A stretch of DNA of 64,000 bases from Cryobacterium arcticum (GTDB lineage: Bacteria; Actinomycetota; Actinomycetes; Actinomycetales; Microbacteriaceae): positions 581,476-645,475 of the forward strand of contig NZ_QHLY01000005.1 in NCBI RefSeq assembly GCF_003185895.1. Direction: 5' to 3'. The notes under the pieces are model-generated. The model had not been told where the DNA came from. It saw nothing but the letters and a program-made list of their open reading frames with translations, and made no database searches. Below, one piece after another: positions 29,599-37,108 of the stretch. A program made the translations under genes and the position numbers. Position 1 is the first letter of the stretch; each line of letters starts with the position of its first letter.

Positions 29599-30186
29599 TC
29601 ACTCGGCGGGCGGTTCCGGGTTCCGCCGCAGGTGCACATCGGTGACGGTCACGTTCACCGCCACGATGTTCAGCTCGGTGTGGTGCAGCAACGATGTCGT
29701 GATCGCGTCGCGCAGGCGTTGCGCGGTCTGGGGAATCCGTTCTCCCCAGAAAACGCTGGCCGTGACGTTCACCGTGACCGGGCTGCCCGGCGTGGTGACG
29801 TCACCCTCGAGCCGGCAGGAGCCGATGAACGTACCGGCCACCCCGTCTCCGGCCGAGCGCACCAGGCCACGCACGGCGCCCTCGGTGAGGCTGAGCGTGG
29901 CCTTCGGCGACGGATGCGCCACCGGGATCGACCGACCGGCGCGCGCCTCGCGGTGGATATTGCTGAGGATCCCGGTCACCCAGCTGTCGTCGCGGGCCGG
30001 TTCGGCCGTCACGTCGGCTTCGAGGATGTCCTGGGCGAGCGTGCGGAACCGGGTGAGCGCGTCGTAGGCGATCCGCACCTCCGGCGCGGAATTGAGCAGC
30101 TCGGCCGGCGGGGTCTCGCCGCGGTCGACGTAATCGCTGAGCGAGGCGATGAGGTCTTCGTTCGGGTCGTCGGGAGAGAGAGTCAT
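29599..30186 (-). CDS. Gls24/Asp23 protein with anti-sigma-like N-terminal domain
   Basis: A soluble 195-residue protein in two parts. Residues about 8-60 (EDLIASLSDYVDRG...PPAELLNSAPEVRIAYDALTRFRTLA) follow the helix pattern of the ECF anti-sigma domain but lack the zinc-binding His and Cys residues. Residues about 95-190 are an Asp23/Gls24 domain (VTVNVTASVFWGERIPQTAQRLRDAI, LNIVAVNVTVTDVHL). The ATG at 30186 overlaps the stop of the upstream ECF sigma gene (ATGA) and has GGAGG seven bases before it, inside the sigma gene. The tight coupling makes a cytoplasmic anti-sigma role likely (inference). There is no membrane segment, unlike most anti-sigma factors. Confidence 0.8.
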   Translation of the reverse strand: MTLSPDDPNEDLIASLSDYVDRGETPPAELLNSAPEVRIAYDALTRFRTLAQDILEADVTAEPARDDSWVTGILSNIHREARAGRSIPVAHPSPKATLSLTEGAVRGLVRSAGDGVAGTFIGSCRLEGDVTTPGSPVTVNVTASVFWGERIPQTAQRLRDAITTSLLHHTELNIVAVNVTVTDVHLRRNPEPPAE

Positions 30187-30752
30187 CGCCATTCCTCCAT
30201 CTCTTGCATGAGCTTCTGCCGTGCCCGGGCGAGCAGCCCGCGCACGGTCGATGCGGGAAGGTCGAGCTCATCGGCGATTTCCGCGTAACTGTGCCCGCCG
30301 ATTTCCCGCAACGTCCAACACTGACGCTGTGATTCGCTCAGAGTACCGAGTGCACGTGTGAGCCGCTCGCGCTGGGAGGCGGCTTCGGCCAACCGGTGCG
30401 GCGATTCAGATTCCGGCGCGGGCAGATCCCAGTCGGCCAGCGGCTGGTCCTGACGGCGGGCGCGGATACGGTCAATCGCCTTCCGGCTGGTGATCCGCAT
30501 CAGCCAGGCCTTGGTGGCCGCCGGATCCTGCAGCTCGGGCAGGCGCTCCCACGCGGTGATGAAAGTTTCCTGCACCACATCGTCGGAATCGCTGGTGGAA
30601 CCGAGGATCCGGGTGGCGTAGGCGCGCATCAGGGGCCCGTGCCGGCGCACGATCACCTCGAACGCGCGCTCATCGCCGTCGGCCGCGCGCGCGGCGAGAA
30701 TCGCGTCGGTGGCGTCGCTGAGATGCGAACGCTCATCGGACCCCGTGGCCAT
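30183..30752 (-). CDS. ECF-type RNA polymerase sigma factor
   Basis: A 189-residue sigma-70 family protein with region 2 (HGPLMRAYATRILGSTSDSDDVVQETFITAWERL, -10 recognition) and region 4 (TLSESQRQCWTLREIGGHSYAEIADELDLPASTVRGLLARARQ, -35 recognition) joined by a short linker. Sigma region 3 is absent, as in ECF sigmas. The ATG at 30752 has GAGAGAGG upstream; an in-frame GTG directly precedes it. It heads a two-gene unit with the Gls24-like protein and is divergent from a second Asp23-type gene, suggesting that it controls this envelope-stress block. Confidence 0.93.
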   Translation of the reverse strand: MATGSDERSHLSDATDAILAARAADGDERAFEVIVRRHGPLMRAYATRILGSTSDSDDVVQETFITAWERLPELQDPAATKAWLMRITSRKAIDRIRARRQDQPLADWDLPAPESESPHRLAEAASQRERLTRALGTLSESQRQCWTLREIGGHSYAEIADELDLPASTVRGLLARARQKLMQEMEEWR

Positions 30753-30880
30753 CACGGCAAACCTCTCTCTAATTCGACCGTGCATCCCCGCAATATTCGT
30801 CTGATTCCGTGACGAACAATCCATGAGATGCGTCTGAACAGTATCAATGAGTTTCGGTGAGAAAAAATCTCTCCGCGTCC

Positions 30881-30908
30881 TTGACTTTTGGGGCATAGTG
30901 GCTATTTC
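30881..30908 (+). promoter_or_regulatory. Candidate promoter of the Asp23 operon
   Basis: TTGACT (30881-30886) and TATTTC (30903-30908) are separated by 16 bp, about 50 bp upstream of the Asp23-type start. The -10 box is a weak match. The rest of the 205-bp divergent gap (30753-30957) is AT-rich and contains no other clear motif; I could not confirm an ECF-type promoter. Confidence 0.4.
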
Positions 30909-30957
30909 GCCGTCCCGAACCGCATTGCAGCGGCCGACCAGCACAGGAGCCCGGCTT

Positions 30958-31434
30958 ATGTCCAGCATCACCCCCGCAATGACCCCCAGCAGTATCGGCA
31001 GTGACGGCCCGGACGGCACGACCTCGCCCACCGCAGCCTCCCGCGGAAAAACCGTGATCAACACGGGGGTGGTAGCCAAGATCGCCGGCCTCGCCCTGCG
31101 CGACGTGCCCGGGATATACGCCCTCGGCGGCGGCGCCGCACGCGCACTCGGCGCCATCCGCGAGGCAATCAGCAACACCGACCACAGCCAGGGCATCAGC
31201 GTGGAGGTGGGCGAAAGCCAGGTCGCCGTCGACCTCTCCCTCGTCGCCGAATACCCGGTACCGCTGCAGCAGGTCGCCGACGACGCCCGTACCGCGGTGA
31301 TCGCAGCCATCGAGTCCCTCGTGGGCATGGAGGTCACCGAGGTGAACGTCACCATCAACGACGTGCACCTGCCCGCCGACGAGACCGACGACACCGCCGA
31401 CACCGCCGACACCGCGGAGGCCAGGGTCCAGTGA
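30958..31434 (+). CDS. Asp23/Gls24 family envelope stress response protein
   Basis: A cytoplasmic 158-residue protein. The Asp23 domain spans about residues 27-140: GKTVINTGVVAKIAGLALRDVPGIYALGG, then VGESQVAVDLSLVAEYPVPLQQVADDARTAV and VTEVNVTINDVHL. The N-terminus is a Ser/Thr/Gly-rich tail and the C-terminus an acidic repeat of DTAD units. In Gram-positive bacteria Asp23 proteins lie at the inner membrane and respond to cell-wall or alkaline stress. The start at 30958 is preferred, with AGGAG upstream and the domain correctly placed. The stop overlaps the next gene (GTGA). Confidence 0.9.
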   Translation: MSSITPAMTPSSIGSDGPDGTTSPTAASRGKTVINTGVVAKIAGLALRDVPGIYALGGGAARALGAIREAISNTDHSQGISVEVGESQVAVDLSLVAEYPVPLQQVADDARTAVIAAIESLVGMEVTEVNVTINDVHLPADETDDTADTADTAEARVQ

Positions 31435-31787
31435 CAGCTCTCGCCGCGGCACAACGGGGTCGCACCCACATCACGAGCCGCGCCATGACGCAGCTGGTCT
31501 CGGCCGTTGCGGCTGCTGCCCTCGGGGTGCGGCCGCGCCAGGTGTCCGTCAACCTCGCCGACGCCGAGGGCCGCCTGGACCTCACGGTGCGGGTACCGCT
31601 CCGGGTGCTGCCGCCCGAATGGGCCGCCGCCGCCGATGCGGGCGACGAGCCCAACGATCCGGCCCGCACCGAGCCGGCCCAGCGGCAGATTCGTTCCCGC
31701 GTGGCCGAACTCAGCGGCTCCGAGATCGGCCGCGTCACCGTACGTCTCACGCAGGCACGCATCCACCTGCCCGGCCGAACCCCCTAA
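31431..31787 (+). CDS. Short Asp23-like protein
   Basis: A 118-residue protein beginning with GTG inside the stop of the preceding Asp23 gene (GTGA), so it is translationally coupled. The sequence (GRTHITSRAMTQLVSAVAAAALGV, VSVNLADAEGRLDLTVRVPL, and a C-terminal IGRVTVRLTQARIHL) keeps the strand-helix order of the Asp23 domain but is shorter and more divergent. A partner or hetero-oligomer role with the upstream protein is inferred. Family membership is by pattern only. Confidence 0.72.
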   Translation: MTALAAAQRGRTHITSRAMTQLVSAVAAAALGVRPRQVSVNLADAEGRLDLTVRVPLRVLPPEWAAAADAGDEPNDPARTEPAQRQIRSRVAELSGSEIGRVTVRLTQARIHLPGRTP

Positions 31788-31847
31788 GAGGCCACCCCAG
31801 ACCTATCCGGCGATCCAGAACCACCCCCAAGAGAAAGAGAGAACACG

Positions 31848-32021
31848 ATGAGTGCATCCGACAAGATCAAGAACGCCGCTGAAGACCTCAAGGGCAAGGC
31901 CAAGGAAGCCGCCGGTAAGGCCACCAACGACGACTCCAAGGTCGCCGAGGGCAAGGCCGACCAGGCCAGCGCCAGCGTGAAGAAGGCCGGCGAGAACGTC
32001 AAGGACGTCTTCAAGGACTAG
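31848..32021 (+). CDS. CsbD-like small stress protein
   Basis: A 57-residue, Lys/Ala/Asp-rich, highly charged protein, beginning MSASDKIKNAAEDLKGKAKE. It contains the CsbD-type signature (KIKNAAEDLKGKAKEAAGK, then a second helix ending VKDVFKD). Such proteins are expressed under general or cell-wall stress; the biochemical role is unknown. It ends the Asp23 operon, 60 bp after the short Asp23-like gene. A purine-rich GAGAAAGAGAG region precedes the ATG. Confidence 0.88.
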   Translation: MSASDKIKNAAEDLKGKAKEAAGKATNDDSKVAEGKADQASASVKKAGENVKDVFKD

Positions 32022-32032
32022 CCCGCTCGAGG

Positions 32033-33433
32033 TCACCCGGCCGGCGCCGCCACGGCGGCGACGGCCGGGCAGACCGCGGTGGCCCGCATCGCGGCCGCCG
32101 CATCCTCTGCGGTCCAGGGCAGCTCCACGACCGCCGCTTGCCGGTCCGGCGCCGCCGGCGCCTGGGACGCAATGGCGGCCAACTGCTGGGCGAGGGCGAG
32201 CGCCAGCCGGTCGCCCGCCGTGGAGTCGTTCAGCGCCACGACCACGGTCAACCCGGTGCCCGGGTCGGTGAGAGTGGCCGACAGGTAACCGGGGATCGCC
32301 CCCGCGCCGCCCCGCATCGGGCCGAACTGCTCAGCGCCGAGCCCAGCGCGGCGCCACTGTGGCGCACCGCCCTCGGCCACCGTGCGCCACTGCTGCTCGA
32401 CGGATTCGGCCGAGAGAAGCTGCCCGGTCGCCAGCGCCTGCGACCAGGTCTTCAGGTCGGCCAGGGTCGACACCGCACCGCCGGCCACGCCGGTCATTGT
32501 GGTGGAGAGCCGCGTCACGTCCTGCGGGCGGGTGCAGTCGGGCCGGCCGTCGGCGCCGAGAGCGGCGGCCCAGCCGCGGGGATGCGGCCCGGTCACCTCG
32601 AGATCGTCTTCGCCCGGGTACTCGGTGTCATCGAGGGCCAGCGGGCCGAAGACGTAAGTGTCGTAGAGGGTGGCCCAGTCATCACCGGTCGCCGCCCGGA
32701 GCGCCATCCCGAGCAGTTGGATGCCCGCGTCCGAGCGGCTCCAGACGCGGCCGGGAGCGCCCACCCGCGACGCGCCGATCGCGCCGGAGACCAGCTCGAG
32801 CGTCGGCCAGTTCCGGGTGGGGTTGTTCACGAACTGCTGGTCGAGCCGCGGCTGGCCCAGGCCCGACGTGTTCTGGCAGAGCTGGCGCAGCGTGATCCCG
32901 TCGATTCCGGGCAGCCGGGTGAGGTAGTCCGACACCGGGTCATCCAGCCCCACCTGGTCGTCTTCGGCCAGCCGGAGCAGCACCGTGCAGGTCATCGAGC
33001 TCGTCAGGGTGCCGATGCGAAAGCGCATGTCGGTCGTGAGCGTTCCGCCGCCGACGGGTCGGCCCGTTGCGGCATCGAGGGTTGTTCCCCGGCTGCCCGG
33101 GCTGGCCAGCCACTGCCCGGCCCAGGGCGCCCAGACCCCGGCGAGGGCTCCGGATGCGCCCGCCAGGGTGCGTCCCTCTTCCAGGGCGGCGTCCAGGGCG
33201 GTGACGGTGTCTGCGGGGAGGGAGCCGGTGGCCTGCTCTGGCCCTACCGGGAGGGCGACCCGCGGGTCGGCGCATCCGCCGAGCGGGAACACCATCCCCC
33301 CGACCAGGACCAGGGCCGCAGCGCTCCAGCCGCGTCGATGGCGCCGATGCCCGCCGCTCCGACCGCGTGAGCGATCCAGCCCGTCTGCCAGGGCATCCCC
33401 CGGACACACCCGCCCCCGTGCCTCATCACCCAT
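32033..33433 (-). CDS. Beta-lactamase-fold (serine hydrolase) lipoprotein with degenerate active site
   Basis: A 466-residue protein of the class C beta-lactamase/D-Ala-D-Ala carboxypeptidase fold. A long Arg-rich start precedes a lipoprotein signal with lipid attachment at Cys54 (FPLGGC). The three catalytic motifs are altered. The SxxK position in FRIGTLTSSMTC reads Thr142-Leu-Thr-Ser145, so both the nucleophile Ser and the Lys are gone. The YxN position reads Arg-Ser-Asp (SRSDAG). The HxG box reads GGAGAIPGY without His. The flanking family sequence (LDDPVSDYLTRLPG, NTSGL) is well preserved. It is probably a non-catalytic binding protein at the cell surface. The start at 33433 is uncertain; no strong ribosome-binding site is present. 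Confidence 0.8.
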   Translation of the reverse strand: MGDEARGRVCPGDALADGLDRSRGRSGGHRRHRRGWSAAALVLVGGMVFPLGGCADPRVALPVGPEQATGSLPADTVTALDAALEEGRTLAGASGALAGVWAPWAGQWLASPGSRGTTLDAATGRPVGGGTLTTDMRFRIGTLTSSMTCTVLLRLAEDDQVGLDDPVSDYLTRLPGIDGITLRQLCQNTSGLGQPRLDQQFVNNPTRNWPTLELVSGAIGASRVGAPGRVWSRSDAGIQLLGMALRAATGDDWATLYDTYVFGPLALDDTEYPGEDDLEVTGPHPRGWAAALGADGRPDCTRPQDVTRLSTTMTGVAGGAVSTLADLKTWSQALATGQLLSAESVEQQWRTVAEGGAPQWRRAGLGAEQFGPMRGGAGAIPGYLSATLTDPGTGLTVVVALNDSTAGDRLALALAQQLAAIASQAPAAPDRQAAVVELPWTAEDAAAAMRATAVCPAVAAVAAPAG

Positions 33434-33566
33434 GGCAACCCGATGCCCATTCCGCGCCCCGTGCCTTCCACCCGTGCGGGAAAGCCGGAAGGGGCCCATT
33501 GCCGGGGATGATACCCAGACCGGTGGCGCACCACCACCTCCGGCTCGGCTGCGCCCGTGCGGCGGG

Positions 33567-34880
33567 TCAGCCGCGTTCGATGGGGGTGGTCACGCGCAGG
33601 CCCTCCATGAAGCGGAGCACGTTCTCGTCCACGATGATGTCGCTCGGGCGCAACGGCCGGGTGAGGTAGAGGCCGTTCAGGCTGGTCAGCCGGCTCAGCG
33701 CCACATAGGTCTGGCCGGGGCTGAACACCCGGGTGCCGAGGTCCACGATCGCCTTCTCGTAGGTGGCGCCCTGCGACTTGTGAATCGTGACCGCCCAGGC
33801 CAGGCGCAGCGGGAACTGGGTGAACTCGGCTACCACATCCTTGCTGAGCTTCTTGGTGGCCGCGTTGTAGGTGTACTTGTATTTCTCCCACACCGTTGGC
33901 TCCACCTCGTGGGTGGTGCCGTCGATGTCGACGTAGACCGTTGAATCCACCCGCGTGACGGTGCCGATGCTGCCGTTGACCCAGCGCGGACCGCCGTCGA
34001 GCGGGTTGTCGTTGCGCAGGAACATCACCTGCGCGCCCACCTTGAGTTCGAGGACCTCGTCGGCGGGATAGGTGCGCCCGCCGAAGTCGCCGGTGACCTC
34101 GGCCTTGGCCGAGAGCGACTTGCCGGAGAGCCGTTTGAGGGCGGCCGCGTTGATGCGGTTGACCGCGTCGTTGCGGGTGGCCAGGGTGATCACGCCCTCC
34201 GTGGGCGGTGTGCGCGCGCCGGCACCGTTCAGCGCGCCACCGATCTCCGGGGTCACCTGGCCGTAGCGCACGGCGTTGAGCATGGTCTTGAAGCCCGCAT
34301 CGTGCTGCCGGTGGATCTCGGTGAGCTCGAAGATCTTCAGCTCCGCGGTCTGCCAGACCTTCGCGTCGAAGAACCACATCGACCGGTAGGTGTCGTTGAA
34401 GTACGCGCGTTCCTCGGGGTCGCCCGGCACCGGGGCCAGCTGGTACGGGTCACCGAACAGCACTATCTGCACGCCGCCGAAGCTGTCGTGCGGGCGTTGG
34501 CGGGCCTGCCGCAGGCTCCGGTCGATGGCGTCCATCAGGTCGGCGTTGACCATCGAGACCTCGTCGATCACGACGGTGTCGATGGTGTTCAGGAGTTTCC
34601 GCAGCTGGTCGTTCTGGTCGATGGCGTGGTCGGCGATCACGCCGATCGGCAGCCGGAACAGCGAGTGCAGGGTCTGACCGCCTACGTTCAGGGCGGCGAC
34701 CCCGGTGGGCGCGGCGATGACGATCTGCTTGCTGGTATTCCAGGACAGGTGGTTGAGCAGGGTGGACTTACCCGTTCCGGCGCGACCGGTCACGAAGACG
34801 TTCTGCTTGGTTCCCTCGATGGCGGCGAAGACCTCGGCCTGCTCACGCGAGAGCTGCATCTCGTTGGGGATCGCTGTCAC
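33567..34880 (-). CDS. PIF1/RecD-like ATP-dependent DNA helicase
   Basis: A 437-residue SF1B-type helicase. Walker A is GRAGTGKST near residue 32, followed by motif Ia (AAPTGVAALNVGG), Walker B DEVSM near residue 108, motif III (VLFGDPYQLAPV) and the C-terminal motif VI region (AWAVTIHKSQGATYEKAIVDLG ... TYVALSRLTSLNGL). It is a minimal form without accessory domains. A role in resolving G-rich structures or replication forks is known for the family and inferred here. A GTG at 34880 or ATG at 34859 may be the start. Single gene. Confidence 0.9.
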   Translation of the reverse strand: MTAIPNEMQLSREQAEVFAAIEGTKQNVFVTGRAGTGKSTLLNHLSWNTSKQIVIAAPTGVAALNVGGQTLHSLFRLPIGVIADHAIDQNDQLRKLLNTIDTVVIDEVSMVNADLMDAIDRSLRQARQRPHDSFGGVQIVLFGDPYQLAPVPGDPEERAYFNDTYRSMWFFDAKVWQTAELKIFELTEIHRQHDAGFKTMLNAVRYGQVTPEIGGALNGAGARTPPTEGVITLATRNDAVNRINAAALKRLSGKSLSAKAEVTGDFGGRTYPADEVLELKVGAQVMFLRNDNPLDGGPRWVNGSIGTVTRVDSTVYVDIDGTTHEVEPTVWEKYKYTYNAATKKLSKDVVAEFTQFPLRLAWAVTIHKSQGATYEKAIVDLGTRVFSPGQTYVALSRLTSLNGLYLTRPLRPSDIIVDENVLRFMEGLRVTTPIERG

Positions 34881-35004
34881 GGGGTGCTTTCAGTGGGATG
34901 CGGAAGGGGCGGCCCGAGATTGCTCGGGAGGCTCTTCCACTGTAACCGTCCGGCCGGGGCGCGCCCACTCGATCCCCCCGGTGGTGGATAACTGGAGCGG
35001 GGCG

Positions 35005-35796
35005 CTACTGCACCAGGATCTGCACTGGGAATTCGTATTGCACGCTGCCATCCTTGGCGCTGGTGTTGTACCCGACCAGGTCGTAGAAGCCGCCGGGCAG
35101 ATCCGCCGGCATTGTGAGCAGAGCGCTGAAGTTGGATTCTTCCGTGCCGCTCTCCGCCGTGACCTCCTGACTGAGCACCGCGGTGCCGGCAGCGTCCCGC
35201 AGCTCCAGGGTGAATTGCGCCTCGAAGACCTGGGCGCGGCCGGTCACGGCGATCTGCCCGCCGGGAGCCACGGTGTCACCGCAGACCGGGGTGACGATGA
35301 TGATCGGCGGACGCTCCGGCGTGACCACGACCGGCACCTCGACGACGTTGATCGGGCTGCCGTCTTCAGCGCTGAGTTCGTAGGCCCGCAGAACCGTCGG
35401 CTGGTCGGAGTCGGGCGGCACGAAGGCCAGGTCGGTCTGCCAGGTGCCCTCAGTTCCCGACCCGGAGGTGGCCATGATTTGGCGCACACAGAGGGTGTCA
35501 CCGGCCTCGGTGAGCAATTGCAGGGTGAGGGCCGCTTCGAAGGTGTTCGCGGTGCCGCTGGCGGTGACGGGCACCGTCACCCGCGCATCCGCCATCGGGC
35601 TGTCGATCTGAATGACCGGTCCGGACGTTGCCGGGGGCGTGGCAGTGGATGTGGCCGTACCGGATGCGGTGGCGCTGCTGGATGCACTCGGGGTAGGGGT
35701 GGGGGTGGGGGCCGGTCCCGGAGCGCACGCGGCGAGGGCGGTGACCAGCAGCAGGGCGACGAGATGGGCCGGTCGCGGCGACCGGGTGGCTGACAT
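35005..35796 (-). CDS. Lipoprotein with two Gmad2-type domains
   Basis: A 263-residue secreted lipoprotein with signal peptide ending at Cys24 (LAACAPG), followed by a Thr/Ser/Pro/Ala linker to about residue 60. Two similar immunoglobulin-like units follow: IQIDSPMADARVTVPVTASGTANTFEAALTLQLL (about 62-165) and IVTPVCGDTVAPGGQIAVTGRAQVFEAQFTLEL (about 166-263). The G-A-FEA pattern is the Gmad2 signature first described in Bacillus spore-germination proteins. In actinobacteria these domains occur on cell-envelope proteins of unknown function. It is monocistronic, divergent from the following membrane protein. Confidence 0.82.
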   Translation of the reverse strand: MSATRSPRPAHLVALLLVTALAACAPGPAPTPTPTPSASSSATASGTATSTATPPATSGPVIQIDSPMADARVTVPVTASGTANTFEAALTLQLLTEAGDTLCVRQIMATSGSGTEGTWQTDLAFVPPDSDQPTVLRAYELSAEDGSPINVVEVPVVVTPERPPIIIVTPVCGDTVAPGGQIAVTGRAQVFEAQFTLELRDAAGTAVLSQEVTAESGTEESNFSALLTMPADLPGGFYDLVGYNTSAKDGSVQYEFPVQILVQ

Positions 35797-35916
35797 GATG
35801 GTGCTCCTCTTCTGCCGACGCTGGGATTGTAACGCCCATCAGCCGTGGCGGGCAGGGCTCTGGGGCATCACCTCGGTCGCAGGGGCCACTGCAGGATGCC
35901 GCCGTAGAATACTGGG

Positions 35917-36981
35917 GTGAGCTACGGGGTGGGAGTGCGACGGGGGCGCTACCTCCGTGGGCTGGTGGCAGTGGTCGTGGTGACCGTGCTGCTGATTGCC
36001 GCGCTCGTCGCCGCGATCGGGTCGCTCAACCGTGACGTCTTCAGCGCCGGGGGTTTCGTGCGCCAATACCTCGAGGCCCTGGCTGCCCACGACACCCACA
36101 CCGCCCTGGCCATGCCGGGTGCCGAACCCACCGATGCCGACCTCGAGGCGGCCGGACTGCCCCAGGCCCTGCCCGATACCCTGCTGCGCCCGTCGGTGCT
36201 CGGTTCGATCAGCGATCTCGAGTTGGTCAGCGATGTGGCCAGTTCCGACCAGGCCGAGGTCGGCCAGAAAAGCCAGCACACCGTTGTCTACGGGTTCGAG
36301 CTGGACGGAAAGCCCACCACGATGGAATTCACGGTGGAGCGCCTCGGAACCGTCGCCGGTATCTTCTCCACCTGGGGCTTCGCGACCAGCCCGCTGGCGG
36401 TGCTGCAGGTGACGGTATTGCATGAGGCCGACTTCACCGTAAACGGCCTCACCCTCGATACCCGGGCGCACGCTGCGGCCGATGCCCCCATCACGTTCTC
36501 GAATCAGGCCGCGTATCTGGCGTTCGCGCCCGTCGTCTATGACGTGTCGCACGATTCGACGCTGCTGACCGCCCCCGTGCAGAGCCTGCCTGTCGTGGCC
36601 TCCGGCGCCACCGACCTCACGGTGGATGCGATGCCCAACGACACCTTCACCGGCCAGGTGCAGGCCAAACTCAACGAGTTCCTCGACGCCTGCGCCACCC
36701 AGGAGGTGTTGCAGCCGTCGAACTGCCCGTTCGGCATCGAAATCGACGACCGGGTCACTTCTGCCCCGGTCTGGTCGATCGCGCAGTACCCGGAAGTGGC
36801 GCTCACCGGCGGCGAGAACTCCTTCGACATGCCGGACACCCCCGGACAGGCTCACATCGTGGTCGAAGTGCAGTCGCTCTACGACGGCGACCGCGACACC
36901 CGCGACGAAGATGTGCCGTTCTCGGTGGGTCTCAGTGTGACGATCCAGTCCGACGGCTCCCTGGCCATCCAGCTGCGCTAA
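35917..36981 (+). CDS. Hypothetical membrane-anchored protein
   Basis: A 354-residue protein of unknown family. It starts with GTG, with a short Arg-rich cytoplasmic tail and one helix (residues about 10-35, LVAVVVVTVLLIAALVAAIG), then a large extracytoplasmic part. That part begins with a segment typical of tetrapeptide-processing or lumazine-like small domains (VRQYLEALAAHDTHTALAM...) and continues with several beta-strands. Two cysteines (CATQEVLQPSNC) could form a disulphide outside the cell. It probably belongs to the envelope. Single gene, divergent from the Gmad2 lipoprotein gene (about 120 bp), followed by a repeat block. Confidence 0.75.
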   Translation: MSYGVGVRRGRYLRGLVAVVVVTVLLIAALVAAIGSLNRDVFSAGGFVRQYLEALAAHDTHTALAMPGAEPTDADLEAAGLPQALPDTLLRPSVLGSISDLELVSDVASSDQAEVGQKSQHTVVYGFELDGKPTTMEFTVERLGTVAGIFSTWGFATSPLAVLQVTVLHEADFTVNGLTLDTRAHAAADAPITFSNQAAYLAFAPVVYDVSHDSTLLTAPVQSLPVVASGATDLTVDAMPNDTFTGQVQAKLNEFLDACATQEVLQPSNCPFGIEIDDRVTSAPVWSIAQYPEVALTGGENSFDMPDTPGQAHIVVEVQSLYDGDRDTRDEDVPFSVGLSVTIQSDGSLAIQLR

Positions 36982-36990
36982 CGCTCAGCC

Positions 36991-37095
36991 CGACCCACCG
37001 CTGATCGAGCTCACCCACCGCGGGATCGAGTCCACCCACCGCGGGATCGAGTCCACCCGCCGCTGATCGAGCTTGTCGAGATCCCGCGAGCCGAT
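36991..37095. repeat. Four 21-bp tandem repeats plus inverted GATCGAG element
   Basis: Units begin at 36991, 37012, 37033 and 37054. Units two and three are identical (CACCCACCGCGGGATCGAGTC); the outer two read CTGATCGAGCT in place of CGGGATCGAGTC. The block ends in CTTGTCGAGATCCCGCGAG, making an inverted repeat with the GGGATCGAG units. It separates the convergent hypothetical and CopD-CtaG genes. Confidence 0.8.
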
Positions 37096-37108
37096 CCCGG
37101 AACGCGCG

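Noticed and set aside
30753..31766. Long N-terminal extension of the ECF sigma gene
   Set aside because: It would cross the divergent promoter region and run antisense to the Asp23 genes; the ECF region 2 begins right after the start at 30752.
33510..33560. GGTGGCGCACCACC near the helicase gene as a fifth REP-like copy
   Set aside because: The core has an insertion and no matching arms were found, so similarity is too weak.
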